The notes beneath the pieces are model-generated. The model searched no databases, was not told the origin of the DNA, and saw only the letters and a list, made by a program, of their open reading frames with translations. Below, piece after piece: positions 17,125-26,207 of a DNA stretch of 59,064 bases. The first letter of the stretch is position 1; each line of letters opens with the position of its first letter. The stretch comes from Clostridia bacterium (GTDB lineage Bacteria; Bacillota; Clostridia; Christensenellales; Borkfalkiaceae), in contig JAIDVM010000028.1 of NCBI GenBank assembly GCA_029059705.1, forward strand, positions 1-59,064, read 5' to 3'. Position numbers and translations under genes: made by a program.

Positions 17125-17154
17125 TTGACAATCGTATATTATACGATTTATAAT
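17125..17154 (+). promoter_or_regulatory. near-consensus promoter with operator O2 in the spacer
   Basis: TTGACA (17125-17130), 18-bp spacer, TATAAT (17149-17154). The perfect palindrome AATCGTAT-ATT-ATACGATT (17130-17148) exactly fills the spacer, so a bound repressor would occlude RNA polymerase. O1 and O2 start 30 bp apart. Confidence 0.85.
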
Positions 17155-17180
17155 ACTTGTATACCAAGGAGGAACGATTT

Positions 17181-17855
17181 ATGGATTTTAAACCCGATTT
17201 CAGCTTAAACGGCGTGGATTTAAACGACGCGTTTATTATTAAGGACGGCAAAAAAATTATTGACGGCGTTTTAAAGGCATATGAAAACGGCAGTTTTGAA
17301 ACTGTTCCGTTTGAGGTGACCGACAGTAACGGAAGCGAATATTTTTTTGAATGTATCGGGATTGTTTTTTTGGAGCGGCAGGATAGGCTAAGGTTGTATT
17401 TTGCCGTGAGTGACAGCGAAGAAGAGGAAAATTTGTGGCGGGGCGCATATATTGCGATAGGCGACGACGGCGAATATTTGCTTGTTCCCGAACGCGACGG
17501 CGAAGTAATAGACATGATGTCAAAAGCGTTTGCCGACGACGGAACGGACGAGCAACCCGAAAAGAAAAGCGGCAAGGGCTGGTCAATAGCTTTAAAAATT
17601 ATTCTGTTCCCGTTTTGGCTCGTCTGGCAATTTATTAAAGCGCTGTTATCGCTGTTTGACATAGCCGTGGGTGACAGCTCGGCAGTGAGGGCGTTTAAAA
17701 ACGGTTACAACGGCGGTTCTTCGCAAAAGGAATACACATTTATTAACGATATGGGTTGCGAGCAAACCGTTTACAGCAGCAACGGCAGAGATTTTTACGA
17801 TTGCAACGGCGCTTACGTCGGCTCGAGCGACGACGGCGGAAAAACCATTAAATAA
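17181..17855 (+). CDS. protein of unknown function with one membrane segment, repressor-controlled
   Basis: 224 residues from the ATG at 17181, with AAGGAGG eight bases upstream. I do not recognise the family. Residues 1-125 are soluble, acidic and beta-rich (VPFEVTDSNGSEYFFECIG); about 135-165 is one long hydrophobic stretch with Trp and Phe (IILFPFWLVWQFIKALLSLF); the C-terminal 60 residues are Gly/Ser/Asn-rich with FINDMGCEQTVYSSNGRDF. The strong promoter with two operators for the adjacent HTH repressor suggests an inducible gene. The neighbouring terminators make it monocistronic. Confidence 0.75.
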   Translation: MDFKPDFSLNGVDLNDAFIIKDGKKIIDGVLKAYENGSFETVPFEVTDSNGSEYFFECIGIVFLERQDRLRLYFAVSDSEEEENLWRGAYIAIGDDGEYLLVPERDGEVIDMMSKAFADDGTDEQPEKKSGKGWSIALKIILFPFWLVWQFIKALLSLFDIAVGDSSAVRAFKNGYNGGSSQKEYTFINDMGCEQTVYSSNGRDFYDCNGAYVGSSDDGGKTIK

Positions 17856-17881
17856 AATAATTATCAATAATACAAATCAAT

Positions 17882-17905
17882 CCCCCGCGGCGAACGCCGC
17901 GGGGG
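17882..17905. terminator. bidirectional terminator
   Basis: CCCCCGCGGCG / CGCCGCGGGGG between two convergent genes (the unknown gene and nifJ). Confidence 0.8.
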
Positions 17906-17960
17906 ACTTCTATTATTTTAAATTTTGCTTAAAAGCTTTTTGCACGTTATGGCAGTTTGA

Positions 17961-20900
17961 TTATTCCTTGCCCGCAAGCTTTTTATAGCTTTCAAACCTT
18001 TCCTTAGCCGAAGCTTCGGTCTGCTTAAAGAGCTCGCCCGCAACTTCCGCGCCCTGCGTTTTAACGAGGGAAGCGTAGCGCGTTTCGCCCGCGAGGAACG
18101 CCTGATAATCGCCCGTAGGCTCTTTTGAATCGAGCGTGAATACTTCGCCGTCGGGGTTGTATCTGTAAAGCTGCCAGTATCCGCAGTCAACAGCCGCCTT
18201 TTCTTCAAGCTGGCTCTTGGTCATGTTTATACCGTGGTTGATGCAGGGAGCGTAGCAGATGATGAGCGAAGGGCCGTGATAAGCTTCCGCCTCGGTCAAA
18301 GCCTTTAAAAGCTGCGCGGGGTTGCTGCCCATTGCGCACTGCGCAACGTAAACGTAGCCGTAGGATTTTGCAATCATGCCCAAATCCTTTTTCTTAACTC
18401 TCTTGCCCGCGGAAGCGAATTTTGCAACCGCGCCGATGTTGGTGGACTTAGAAGCCTGACCGCCCGTGTTGGAATAAACCTCGGTGTCGAGCACGAGCAC
18501 GTTTACGTCCTCGCCGCTTGCCAAAACGTGGTCTAAGCCGCCGTAACCGATGTCGTAAGCCCAGCCGTCGCCGCCGAATATCCAAATGGATTTCTTTGCA
18601 AGGCAGTCTTTGTCGGCAAGAATTTCTTTAACGAGCGCGTCGCACTCGCAACCGCAATGGTTGCAGCCTTCAAGTACTTTTACAAGTTCTTCGCTTGCCT
18701 TTTTCGAAGGTTCTCTTTCGTCAAACGCCGCAAGGTAAGCCTCGCAAGCCGCCTTGTCCTCGCCGCTCCAAAGCTCGGCAAGCTTTTCAACCTTTGATTT
18801 AATTGCGTTTCTTCTTGCGGTGTAAGCAAGGTTCATGCCGTAACCGAATTCCGCGTTGTCCTCAAACAGCGAGTTTGCCCAAGCGGGGCCGTGACCTTTT
18901 TTGTTGGTGGTGTAAGGGCATGTGGGCGAAGAGCCGCCGTAAATGGACGAGCAGCCTGTTGCGTTTGCAATTACCATGTCCTCGCCGAAGAGCTGTGTGA
19001 TAACCTTAACGTAAGGCGTTTCGCCGCAGCCCGCGCACGCGCCCGAGAACTCGAAGAGGGGGGTAGCGAACTGGCAGCCCTTAACGGTTTCCTTCTTGAA
19101 CTTAGAGGTGTCTACTTCGGGAAGTTCAACCATGTATTCCCAGTTTTTGTCCTCGCCCTTTGCAAGCGATTCGGCAAGGGGAATCATCTTAATCGCGCCG
19201 CCGTCTTTAACGGGGCAAACCGTTGCGCACACGCCGCAGCCCATGCAGTCGAGGGGCGAAACCTGCATCTTGTATTCGTAACCGGGCAAGCCGATTGCCG
19301 CCTTTGCGGTAAGCGTTTCGGGCTTAGCCGAACCGTTTGCAATTAAAGCGGGTCTTAAGCATGCGTGGGGGCATACGAACGAGCAGGTGCCGCATTGTAT
19401 ACATTTTTCGTTGATGATTTCGGGAACCATAACCGCAACGCCGCGCTTTTCGAATTTGGTCGTGCCCGTGGGAACGTGTCCGTCGGCGTTGAACTGCGAG
19501 GATTTAAGCTTGTCGCCTTCGAGGTAAAGAATGGGTTTAATGATTTCCTGATAATATTTGTCTTCGTGACCTTTAACCATTTCCGCGCCCGTGGTTGCGT
19601 TTTTCCACGAAGCGGGTACTCTAATCTTTTTAAGGTTGTCGCCAGCAGCCGCATCGATTGCGTTGTAGTTCATCTGAACGATTGCGTCGCCCTTTCTCGC
19701 AAACGACTTTTTAGCCATGTACTTCATGTATTCTATTGCCTTGTCATAGGGCATAATCTGGGGATTAACGCGGAAGAACGCCGACTGTAAAATGGTGTTC
19801 GTTCTGCCTTTAAGTCCGAGCTTGCCGGCAATTTTGATTGCGTCGATAACGTAAAGGTTGATGTGCTTTTTGGCGATGTCCTGCTTAACCTTTGCGGGGA
19901 GGAAATCTTCCAAAGCCTTAACCGTCGTCGCGCTTGTATTAATAAGGAAAGTGCCGTTCTTTTTAATGTCGCCCGTCATGTCGTAACGAGTTACGTAAGA
20001 GGGGTTGGAGCATTGAACGAAGTCAGCGCTGTCAATTAAGTATTCCGACTGAATGGGCGTGTCGCCGAAACGGAGGTGGGATACGGTTATGCCGCCCGAC
20101 TTTTTCGAGTCGTAGAAGAAGTACGCCTGCGCGTGCTTGTCCGTATGGTCGCCTATAATTTTAATGGAGTTCTTGTTCGCGCCTACGGTGCCGTCGGAGC
20201 CGAGCCCGTAGAATTTGCAGCTCGTCGAGCCTGCGGGAGCCGCGTCAAGCTTTTTCGAGAAATCGAGCGAGGAATTGGTTACGTCCTCGTAAATACCTAT
20301 GGTGAAGTGGTTTTTGGGTTCCTTTGATTCTAAGTTCTTGTAAACCGCCAAAACCATGGAGGGGGTGAACTCCTTCGAGCCTAAGCCGTATCTGCCGCCG
20401 TAAACCTTAACCTTGGTTACGCCCTTTTCAAGGAGCGCCGAGCAAACGTCGAGGTACAAGGGTTCGCCGAGCGAGCCGGGTTCTTTGGTTCTGTCCAAAA
20501 CCGCAATCTTTTTAACGGTGGAGGGAAGAGCTTTGATGAACGCGTCCGCGTAGAAGGGACGGTAAAGGCGGACTTTTATAAGACCGTATTTTTTGCCCGT
20601 GGAGTTGAGCTTGTTAATGCTCTCTTCAATCGTTTCGCAGCCCGAGCCCATGCACACGATAACCTTGTCCGCGTCGGGAGCACCTACGTAGTCGAACAAG
20701 TGATAGCTTCTGCCGCACTTAGCCGAAACCACGTCCATCATCTGTTGAACGATAGCGGGGGTAGCCGCGTAATAGCCGTTTGCCGTTTCTCTGTTCTGGA
20801 AGTAGGTGTCGCCGTTCTGCGCGGTGCCCTTCTGGATAGGGTGCTCGGGGTTAAGCGAGCGCGACTTAAAGTCGGCAACGTCGGCTGCAATTCCAACCTC

Positions 20901-21494
20901 GTCGCAGATAGCGCGGATTTCCGCGTAGTCGTCGGCGTCGTCCCAAACGTCTATTTTTGCAACTTCGTGGCTCGTTCTGAAACCGTCGAAGAAATTGATG
21001 AAAGGAACTCTTGCCCTAAGCGTGGAAAGGTGGGCAACGAGAGCCAGGTCCATAACTTCCTGAACGGAGCCGTCGCAAAGCATTGCAAAGCCCGTCTGGC
21101 GGCAAGCCATAACGTCGGCGTGGTCGCCGAATATATTTAAAGAGTGAGCGGCAAGCGCGCGCGCCGAAACGTGCATAACCATGGGCATAAGCTCGCCCGA
21201 AATTTTGTACATGTTGGGAATCATTAAAAGAAGTCCCTGCGAAGCGGTGTAAGTGCTTGTCAGCGCGCCCGCGCAAAGCGAACCGTGTACCGCGCCCGCT
21301 GCGCCGCCTTCCGACTGCATTTCCGCAATCTTAACTTTCTGACCCCACATGTTGGTTCTGCCCGCGGTAGCCCATTCGTCCGCAACTTCCGCCATGGGGG
21401 AAGAGGGGGTGATGGGATAAATAGCCGCTACTTCCGAAAAGGCATAAGCAACATGGCTTGCGGCGGTATTACCGTCGATAGTCAATTTTTTCAT
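17961..21494 (-). CDS. nifJ: pyruvate:ferredoxin (flavodoxin) oxidoreductase
   Basis: 1177 residues, the full single-chain form. Oxidises pyruvate plus CoA to acetyl-CoA, CO2 and reduced ferredoxin, the central step of clostridial fermentation. Order of domains: TPP pyrimidine-binding domain I (IYPITPSSPMAE), domains II and III, then two 4Fe-4S motifs CIQCGTCSFVCPHAC and CMGCGVCATVCPV (about residues 690-760), and a TPP-pyrophosphate domain with the third cluster's CAGCGETPY and the NHCGCECDAL region. Start ATG 21494 with GGAGG upstream. Monocistronic; implies anaerobic metabolism. Confidence 0.97.
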   Translation of the reverse strand: MKKLTIDGNTAASHVAYAFSEVAAIYPITPSSPMAEVADEWATAGRTNMWGQKVKIAEMQSEGGAAGAVHGSLCAGALTSTYTASQGLLLMIPNMYKISGELMPMVMHVSARALAAHSLNIFGDHADVMACRQTGFAMLCDGSVQEVMDLALVAHLSTLRARVPFINFFDGFRTSHEVAKIDVWDDADDYAEIRAICDEVGIAADVADFKSRSLNPEHPIQKGTAQNGDTYFQNRETANGYYAATPAIVQQMMDVVSAKCGRSYHLFDYVGAPDADKVIVCMGSGCETIEESINKLNSTGKKYGLIKVRLYRPFYADAFIKALPSTVKKIAVLDRTKEPGSLGEPLYLDVCSALLEKGVTKVKVYGGRYGLGSKEFTPSMVLAVYKNLESKEPKNHFTIGIYEDVTNSSLDFSKKLDAAPAGSTSCKFYGLGSDGTVGANKNSIKIIGDHTDKHAQAYFFYDSKKSGGITVSHLRFGDTPIQSEYLIDSADFVQCSNPSYVTRYDMTGDIKKNGTFLINTSATTVKALEDFLPAKVKQDIAKKHINLYVIDAIKIAGKLGLKGRTNTILQSAFFRVNPQIMPYDKAIEYMKYMAKKSFARKGDAIVQMNYNAIDAAAGDNLKKIRVPASWKNATTGAEMVKGHEDKYYQEIIKPILYLEGDKLKSSQFNADGHVPTGTTKFEKRGVAVMVPEIINEKCIQCGTCSFVCPHACLRPALIANGSAKPETLTAKAAIGLPGYEYKMQVSPLDCMGCGVCATVCPVKDGGAIKMIPLAESLAKGEDKNWEYMVELPEVDTSKFKKETVKGCQFATPLFEFSGACAGCGETPYVKVITQLFGEDMVIANATGCSSIYGGSSPTCPYTTNKKGHGPAWANSLFEDNAEFGYGMNLAYTARRNAIKSKVEKLAELWSGEDKAACEAYLAAFDEREPSKKASEELVKVLEGCNHCGCECDALVKEILADKDCLAKKSIWIFGGDGWAYDIGYGGLDHVLASGEDVNVLVLDTEVYSNTGGQASKSTNIGAVAKFASAGKRVKKKDLGMIAKSYGYVYVAQCAMGSNPAQLLKALTEAEAYHGPSLIICYAPCINHGINMTKSQLEEKAAVDCGYWQLYRYNPDGEVFTLDSKEPTGDYQAFLAGETRYASLVKTQGAEVAGELFKQTEASAKERFESYKKLAGKE

Positions 21495-21654
21495 CAAAAA
21501 ACCTCCGATTTTAAATTACGTTTTAACATTTTGTGCAAGCAATTTGCACCTTGTTATTATACTTCACACTATTAAAAAAGTCAATAACACTTTTAAATTT
21601 TATCACATTTTAAAAATTTTTACCGCACTTTCACCTAAAAAACGCGTTAATTTG

Positions 21655-21683
21655 TTGTTAAAAACAATTCCTTTTGCTATAAT
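21655..21683 (+). promoter_or_regulatory. promoter of the ecf operon
   Basis: TTGTTA (21655-21660), 17-bp spacer, TATAAT (21678-21683). The ATG at 21694 is 10 bp further, leaving only about 3 nt of leader and no SD. Confidence 0.7.
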
Positions 21684-21693
21684 TAAAAAGCTT

Positions 21694-23556
21694 ATGTCAA
21701 CCGAAAACGCTATTGTTTGCGAAAATTTAAAATTTACTTATCCCGACGCTCCCGCGCCCGCAATTAACGGAATTAATTTCACCGTTAAAAAGGGCGAGTT
21801 TTTGTCGGTTATAGGTCATAACGGAAGCGGCAAATCCACGCTTGCACGGCTTTTGAACGGGCTTTTGGAAGCGGACGAGGGCAGCATAAACGTCCTCGGG
21901 CTGGATTTGAAGGAGGGCAAAAACGCCGTTGAAGTAAGAAAGCACGTCGGCATTGTCTTTCAGAACCCTGATAACCAGATGGTTGCCTCGATTGTTGAGG
22001 ACGACGTTGCTTTCGGCCCCGAAAACGTGGGCGTCGAGCGCGAAGAGATAGGCAGGCGCATCAACTGGGCGCTTTCCGCCGTGGGCATGGAAAGCTACCG
22101 CACGGCCTCGCCCGCCCGCCTTTCGGGCGGACAGAAACAGCGTATAGCCGTTGCGGGCGTTTTGGCGGTTAAGCCCGAAATTTTGATTTTGGACGAATCC
22201 ACGGCGATGCTCGACCCCAGGGGGCGGCGCGAGGTTGTGGAAGTCGTCCGCCGTTTGAACAAGGAAGAGGGCATAACCGTGATTTTAATAACGCACTTTA
22301 TGGAAGAGGCGCTTTTAGCCGACCGCGCGCTTGTGTTCAACAGAGGCGAAATAGTTATGAACGGCACGCCCGAAGAAATTTTCGAAAGCGGCGAAAAGCT
22401 TGAAACCTTCAATTTATCCTTGCCGAGAATAAGCGTAATCGCAAATAATTTGCGCGCCGCGGGAATGGAAATAAAGGACGTTCTGCGCCCCGAAGAGCTT
22501 GCTGCTGAAATTGCTTTAAACAAGCAAAACTTAACAATATCCGCGGGGCAAACAACCCGAAACCAACCCGAAACGGAAGCGGAAACCGCGGAAATGCAAC
22601 AGGAAAGCGAAATTGACGCAGCCCCCGAAAACCACGATATAATTATCGAAAATTTAAACTTTACTTATTCCAAAAAATCCCCCTTTGCGACAAAGGCGTT
22701 AAACGGTGTTAATCTAAAAATAGAAGAGGGTGAGTTTTTCGGGATAATAGGTCATACGGGCAGCGGAAAATCAACCTTAATCCAGCACTTAAACGCGCTT
22801 ATAAAGCTGCCGCAGGCGGAAAAAAAGTACAAAAAAAAGCGCGTCAAAAAAGGGCAGCCGCAACCCGTTCTCCCCGCTATATCCGTGGGGCAATTCGATT
22901 TAACGAGCAAAAAGTGCGACTTTAAGGCCCTCCGCGCAAGCGTGGGAATGGTGTTTCAATACCCCGAATACCAGCTGTTTGCCGACACCGTTTTCAACGA
23001 CGTGGCTTTCGGGCTTAAAAACTTTAAAAAGAACTTAAAGCCCGAAGAGATTGAACAAGCCGTAAAAGACAGCATCGAAATCGTCGGGCTGAATTACAAC
23101 GAAGTAAAGGAAAAGTCCCCCTTCGACTTGTCGGGCGGGCAAAAGCGCAGGGTTGCAATAGCGGGGGTAATAGTCACCCGCCCGCAGATATTGATTTTGG
23201 ACGAGCCCGCCGCGGGGCTTGACCCCAAGGGCAAAAACGAAATTATGGAGCTGTTGCACAAGCTCCACCGCGAGTGGTGCAAAACGGTTATTATCGTTTC
23301 GCACGATATGGACGAGGTTGCCGAAAACTGCTCTAAGGTTGCGGTTATTTCAAACGGTTCGGTGTTTGCGTGCGACGCGCCCGCAAAGCTTTTTTGCCGC
23401 GCCGACGAGCTTACCGCGCTCGGGCTGGATATTCCCCTCACCGCAAAAATTTCAAAAGAGCTTGAAAATTACGGAATACAAATTAAAAGCGACTGCACGG
23501 TTTTGGATTTTTCGCAAAAGGTAATACAATTTTTCGGGGGTGGCGGCAATGCTTAA
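21694..23556 (+). CDS. ecfA: energy-coupling-factor transporter ATPase, EcfA1 and EcfA2 fused
   Basis: 620 residues with two complete ABC ATPases. First (about 1-280): Walker A GHNGSGKSTLAR, signature LSGGQKQR, Walker B ILILDESTAMLD (note Ser where Glu-Pro is usual: DES). Second (about 325-620): Walker A GHTGSGKSTLIQ, signature LSGGQKRR, Walker B ILILDEPAAGLD. A Gln/Glu-rich linker joins them. In most Bacillota these are separate ecfA1 and ecfA2 genes forming a heterodimer with EcfT for vitamin uptake by interchangeable S components; the fusion fixes the pairing. The stop overlaps the ecfT start by 8 bp. Confidence 0.93.
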   Translation: MSTENAIVCENLKFTYPDAPAPAINGINFTVKKGEFLSVIGHNGSGKSTLARLLNGLLEADEGSINVLGLDLKEGKNAVEVRKHVGIVFQNPDNQMVASIVEDDVAFGPENVGVEREEIGRRINWALSAVGMESYRTASPARLSGGQKQRIAVAGVLAVKPEILILDESTAMLDPRGRREVVEVVRRLNKEEGITVILITHFMEEALLADRALVFNRGEIVMNGTPEEIFESGEKLETFNLSLPRISVIANNLRAAGMEIKDVLRPEELAAEIALNKQNLTISAGQTTRNQPETEAETAEMQQESEIDAAPENHDIIIENLNFTYSKKSPFATKALNGVNLKIEEGEFFGIIGHTGSGKSTLIQHLNALIKLPQAEKKYKKKRVKKGQPQPVLPAISVGQFDLTSKKCDFKALRASVGMVFQYPEYQLFADTVFNDVAFGLKNFKKNLKPEEIEQAVKDSIEIVGLNYNEVKEKSPFDLSGGQKRRVAIAGVIVTRPQILILDEPAAGLDPKGKNEIMELLHKLHREWCKTVIIVSHDMDEVAENCSKVAVISNGSVFACDAPAKLFCRADELTALGLDIPLTAKISKELENYGIQIKSDCTVLDFSQKVIQFFGGGGNA

Positions 23557-24394
23557 CGACGTAACCTTCGGGCAATATTACCCCGCAAAATCCTTAATTC
23601 ACAGGCTCGACCCGCGCACAAAGCTGCTTGCGTTAATCGCGTTTATCGTGCTTATATTCGTTTCGGATAATTTCTATTCGCTGTTTGCGTGCGGGCTTTT
23701 GATATTAATTGCAATCGCGGCGGCGCGCGTGCCCTTCGGCAGAGTGTTGCGCTCGGTTAAAGGGATTATTTTCATTCTCATTTTCACGGCAATTTTGAAT
23801 TTGTTTTTTTACAGAGGCAAAACGCTTTTGTGGGAGTGGGGCATAATCACTATTTACCTCGAGGGAATAATCTTTACCGTGTTTTTGATGTTCAGACTGT
23901 TTTTCCTCGTCATGGCTTCGTCGGTTTTAACCTTAACCACAACCCCCGTCGAGCTTACCGACGGCATAGAAAGCCTTTTAAAACCCTTAAAATACGTCAA
24001 ATTCCCCGTGCACGAGCTTGCGCTTATCATGTCGATAGCGCTTAGGTTTATACCAACGCTCATTGACGAAACCAACCGCATAATTTCCGCGCAGAAGGCA
24101 AGGGGGGCGGACTTCGAAAGCGGCAATCTTTTCAAGCGCATAAAAGCCATTGTGCCCATTTTAATACCGCTGTTAATTTCCGCGTTCCGCCGCGCCGACG
24201 AGCTTGGCGACGCAATGGACGCAAGGTGTTACTCAGGCTCGAAGAACCGCACCAAATACAAAAAGCTGAAATTCGCGTGGAGGGATTTGGGCGCGGTAAC
24301 CGCAATCGCCGTGCTGATAGCCGCGGTGGTGCTGTTCAATATCTACGCCGCGCAAATTTTCCCCGAAATTTATCAATATATAAAACTGTCATGA
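23549..24394 (+). CDS. ecfT: energy-coupling-factor transporter transmembrane protein
   Basis: 281 residues from ATG 23549, with GGGGG upstream (a GTG at 23540 is also in frame). Five to six TM helices and the two coupling-helix ARG-type motifs, SAQKARGADFE and GDAMDARCYSG; the second has Ala-Arg-Cys in place of Ala-Arg-Gly. Scaffold that links the fused ATPase to substrate-binding S subunits in the membrane. The stop overlaps the truA start (ATGA), the standard ecfA1-ecfA2-ecfT-truA order. Confidence 0.95.
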   Translation: MLNDVTFGQYYPAKSLIHRLDPRTKLLALIAFIVLIFVSDNFYSLFACGLLILIAIAAARVPFGRVLRSVKGIIFILIFTAILNLFFYRGKTLLWEWGIITIYLEGIIFTVFLMFRLFFLVMASSVLTLTTTPVELTDGIESLLKPLKYVKFPVHELALIMSIALRFIPTLIDETNRIISAQKARGADFESGNLFKRIKAIVPILIPLLISAFRRADELGDAMDARCYSGSKNRTKYKKLKFAWRDLGAVTAIAVLIAAVVLFNIYAAQIFPEIYQYIKLS

Positions 24395-25149
24395 AATACG
24401 CGCTTTTAATCGCTTACGACGGCACGCACTACGGCGGCTGGCAAATTCAGAAAAATAAAATAACCGTCCAGCAAAAGCTCGAAGAGGCGGCAAAAGAGGT
24501 TTTCGGCAAAAAGACTTCGGTTACGGCAAGCGGCAGAACGGACAGCGGCGTGCACGCGGCGGGGCAGGTTTGCACCTTTTTTGCCGAAACTTCAATCCCC
24601 GCCGAAAAGCTTGCCGAAGCTTTTAATATGCGTTTGCCGCGGGATATATCCGTGTTAAAGTCCGCCGCCGCGCCGCAAGACTTCGACGTTATCAAAAGCG
24701 CGAAACGCAAAACGTATTGCTACCGTTTTTATCTTTCTTCCCGCCGCAACCCTTTAAAGGACAGGTTTTCGGCGTGGGTAAAGCTTGGCGCGGATATTGA
24801 AAAACTTAAACATATAGCGGGGGCTTTCGTGGGCGTTCATGATTTTAAAGCCTATCAAAAGAGCGGCTCCGACGTAAAAACCACCGTGCGCGAAATTTAC
24901 TCGGTAGATGTAAAAACGCGCTTTTACCGCGGCTCGCATGACGTGGAGATTTACGTTTGCGGCAACGGCTTTTTATACAACATGGTTCGCACAATCGCGG
25001 GCACTATGCTTTATTTTGCAAGCGGCACGCTTTCAAAAGAGGACGTTATGCGCTCGCTCAACGGGGGCGACAGAAATTCCGTCGGCAAAACCATGCCGCC
25101 GCAAGGGCTTACGCTCGAGGAAGTGGATTACGGCTTTAAGCTCTTTTAA
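24391..25149 (+). CDS. truA: tRNA pseudouridine(38-40) synthase
   Basis: 252 residues. Isomerises uridines 38-40 in the tRNA anticodon arm. The catalytic Asp is in ASGRTDSGVHA (about residue 51), with YDGTHYGGWQIQ at the N terminus and GNGFLYNMVRTIAGT near the C terminus, all typical. Start overlaps ecfT's stop by 4 bp. Confidence 0.97.
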   Translation: MKYALLIAYDGTHYGGWQIQKNKITVQQKLEEAAKEVFGKKTSVTASGRTDSGVHAAGQVCTFFAETSIPAEKLAEAFNMRLPRDISVLKSAAAPQDFDVIKSAKRKTYCYRFYLSSRRNPLKDRFSAWVKLGADIEKLKHIAGAFVGVHDFKAYQKSGSDVKTTVREIYSVDVKTRFYRGSHDVEIYVCGNGFLYNMVRTIAGTMLYFASGTLSKEDVMRSLNGGDRNSVGKTMPPQGLTLEEVDYGFKLF

Positions 25150-25229
25150 AATTTCGCCGTATTTTCACAAAGCGTTTTTATTTTTTACATCTTGCACATA
25201 TATATTAGTGTGAACCAAGGAGAGGAAAT

Positions 25230-26093
25230 ATGGATTTTTTCGAGTACGCGTCGCTCGTTTCGGCGTTCGTCGTTGAGGAACAGCGCTGGATAAGCTACGT
25301 GGTCGGCGGGCTGTGCTTTTTAATAATTTTCGGATTTCAGGCGGTCGCGTTATACACGATAGCGGGGCGCGAGGGCTATAAAAACCGCTGGTTTGCCTTT
25401 ATTCCGTTTTTAAACACCTATTACATCGGCGTGTGCGCGCAGAAAAACAGATGCTTTAAAACGGTGGATACAAAGTTAATTGCAATGATAACCGCCATCG
25501 TCGAGGCGCTGCTCGTTATCGGCTTTATTTTAAACGAAGTCGGTTGCAGCCTTGCAATGCCCTTTGCCGAAGTAATCGAAACCAACGAAATTTACGGTGT
25601 CACGATAGAAATAAAGGAAGTAAGGTCAATTCCCGAAAATTTGGCTTGGGCGGGCTGGTGCTATAACTACCTTTACGAATACATTTTGCGCTGGGTCGAA
25701 CTCGTTTATCTGTTTTTGGAAATTATGGTGCTTGTTGCGTTCTTCCAAACTTACGCTTCGCGCAGATACCTTTTATTCACAATCACAAGCGTGCTTTTCC
25801 CTATTCAGGGCATACTCTTTTTCGTCGTCCGCAACAACGCGGGCATGAACTACCGCGACTTTTTAAGGGCGGAGCAGGAAAGGCAGTATAAAATGTACAG
25901 CCAATACCGCCAGCAGTACAACCAAAATCCCTACGAAAGGAATTACGGGCAACCCCCTTACGACCAAAACCCTTACGGACAAAATCCCTATTCCAACAAA
26001 AACGAAAACGCCGGCGCCGCGTCTGCGGACGACCCTTTTTCGGAATACGGAAACGACAAAAATCCCGACGACCCGTTCGGCGACTTAAATTAA
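25230..26093 (+). CDS. multi-pass membrane protein of unknown function with NPY-repeat tail
   Basis: 287 residues from ATG 25230, with AGGAGAGG upstream. About four or five hydrophobic segments within 1-210; the loop GREGYKNRWFAFIPFLNTYYIG resembles DUF805/DUF5684-like small membrane proteins, but I do not assign a family. The last 75 residues are low-complexity and Tyr/Asn/Pro/Gln-rich, with approximate repeats of PYDQNPYGQNPY ending in acidic DDPFSEYG...DDPFGDLN. Stands alone between truA and a terminator. Confidence 0.75.
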   Translation: MDFFEYASLVSAFVVEEQRWISYVVGGLCFLIIFGFQAVALYTIAGREGYKNRWFAFIPFLNTYYIGVCAQKNRCFKTVDTKLIAMITAIVEALLVIGFILNEVGCSLAMPFAEVIETNEIYGVTIEIKEVRSIPENLAWAGWCYNYLYEYILRWVELVYLFLEIMVLVAFFQTYASRRYLLFTITSVLFPIQGILFFVVRNNAGMNYRDFLRAEQERQYKMYSQYRQQYNQNPYERNYGQPPYDQNPYGQNPYSNKNENAGAASADDPFSEYGNDKNPDDPFGDLN

Positions 26094-26109
26094 TAAATTA
26101 AAACTTAAA

Positions 26110-26134
26110 ACGCGCCCTAGAAGGGCGCGTTTTT
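26110..26134 (+). terminator. intrinsic terminator
   Basis: ACGCGCCCT / AGGGCGCGT (26110-26118, 26122-26130), loop AGA, then TTTTT. Confidence 0.88.
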
Positions 26135-26135
26135 C

Positions 26136-26164
26136 TTGCAATCGCGGTATTTTAGTGCTATACT
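26136..26164 (+). promoter_or_regulatory. promoter upstream of mnmE
   Basis: TTGCAA (26136-26141), 17-bp spacer, TATACT (26159-26164). Leaves a leader of about 37 nt ending in AGAGGGCTT-ATG. Confidence 0.65.
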
Positions 26165-26207
26165 TTTTAAAAAATGATATAAGTTTAAATTATATTTCAG
26201 AGGGCTT

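Noticed and set aside
25900..26090. Tandem DNA repeat in the NPY-rich tail
   Set aside because: The repetition is at the peptide level and imperfect in DNA; it is part of the coding sequence, not a separate repeat element.
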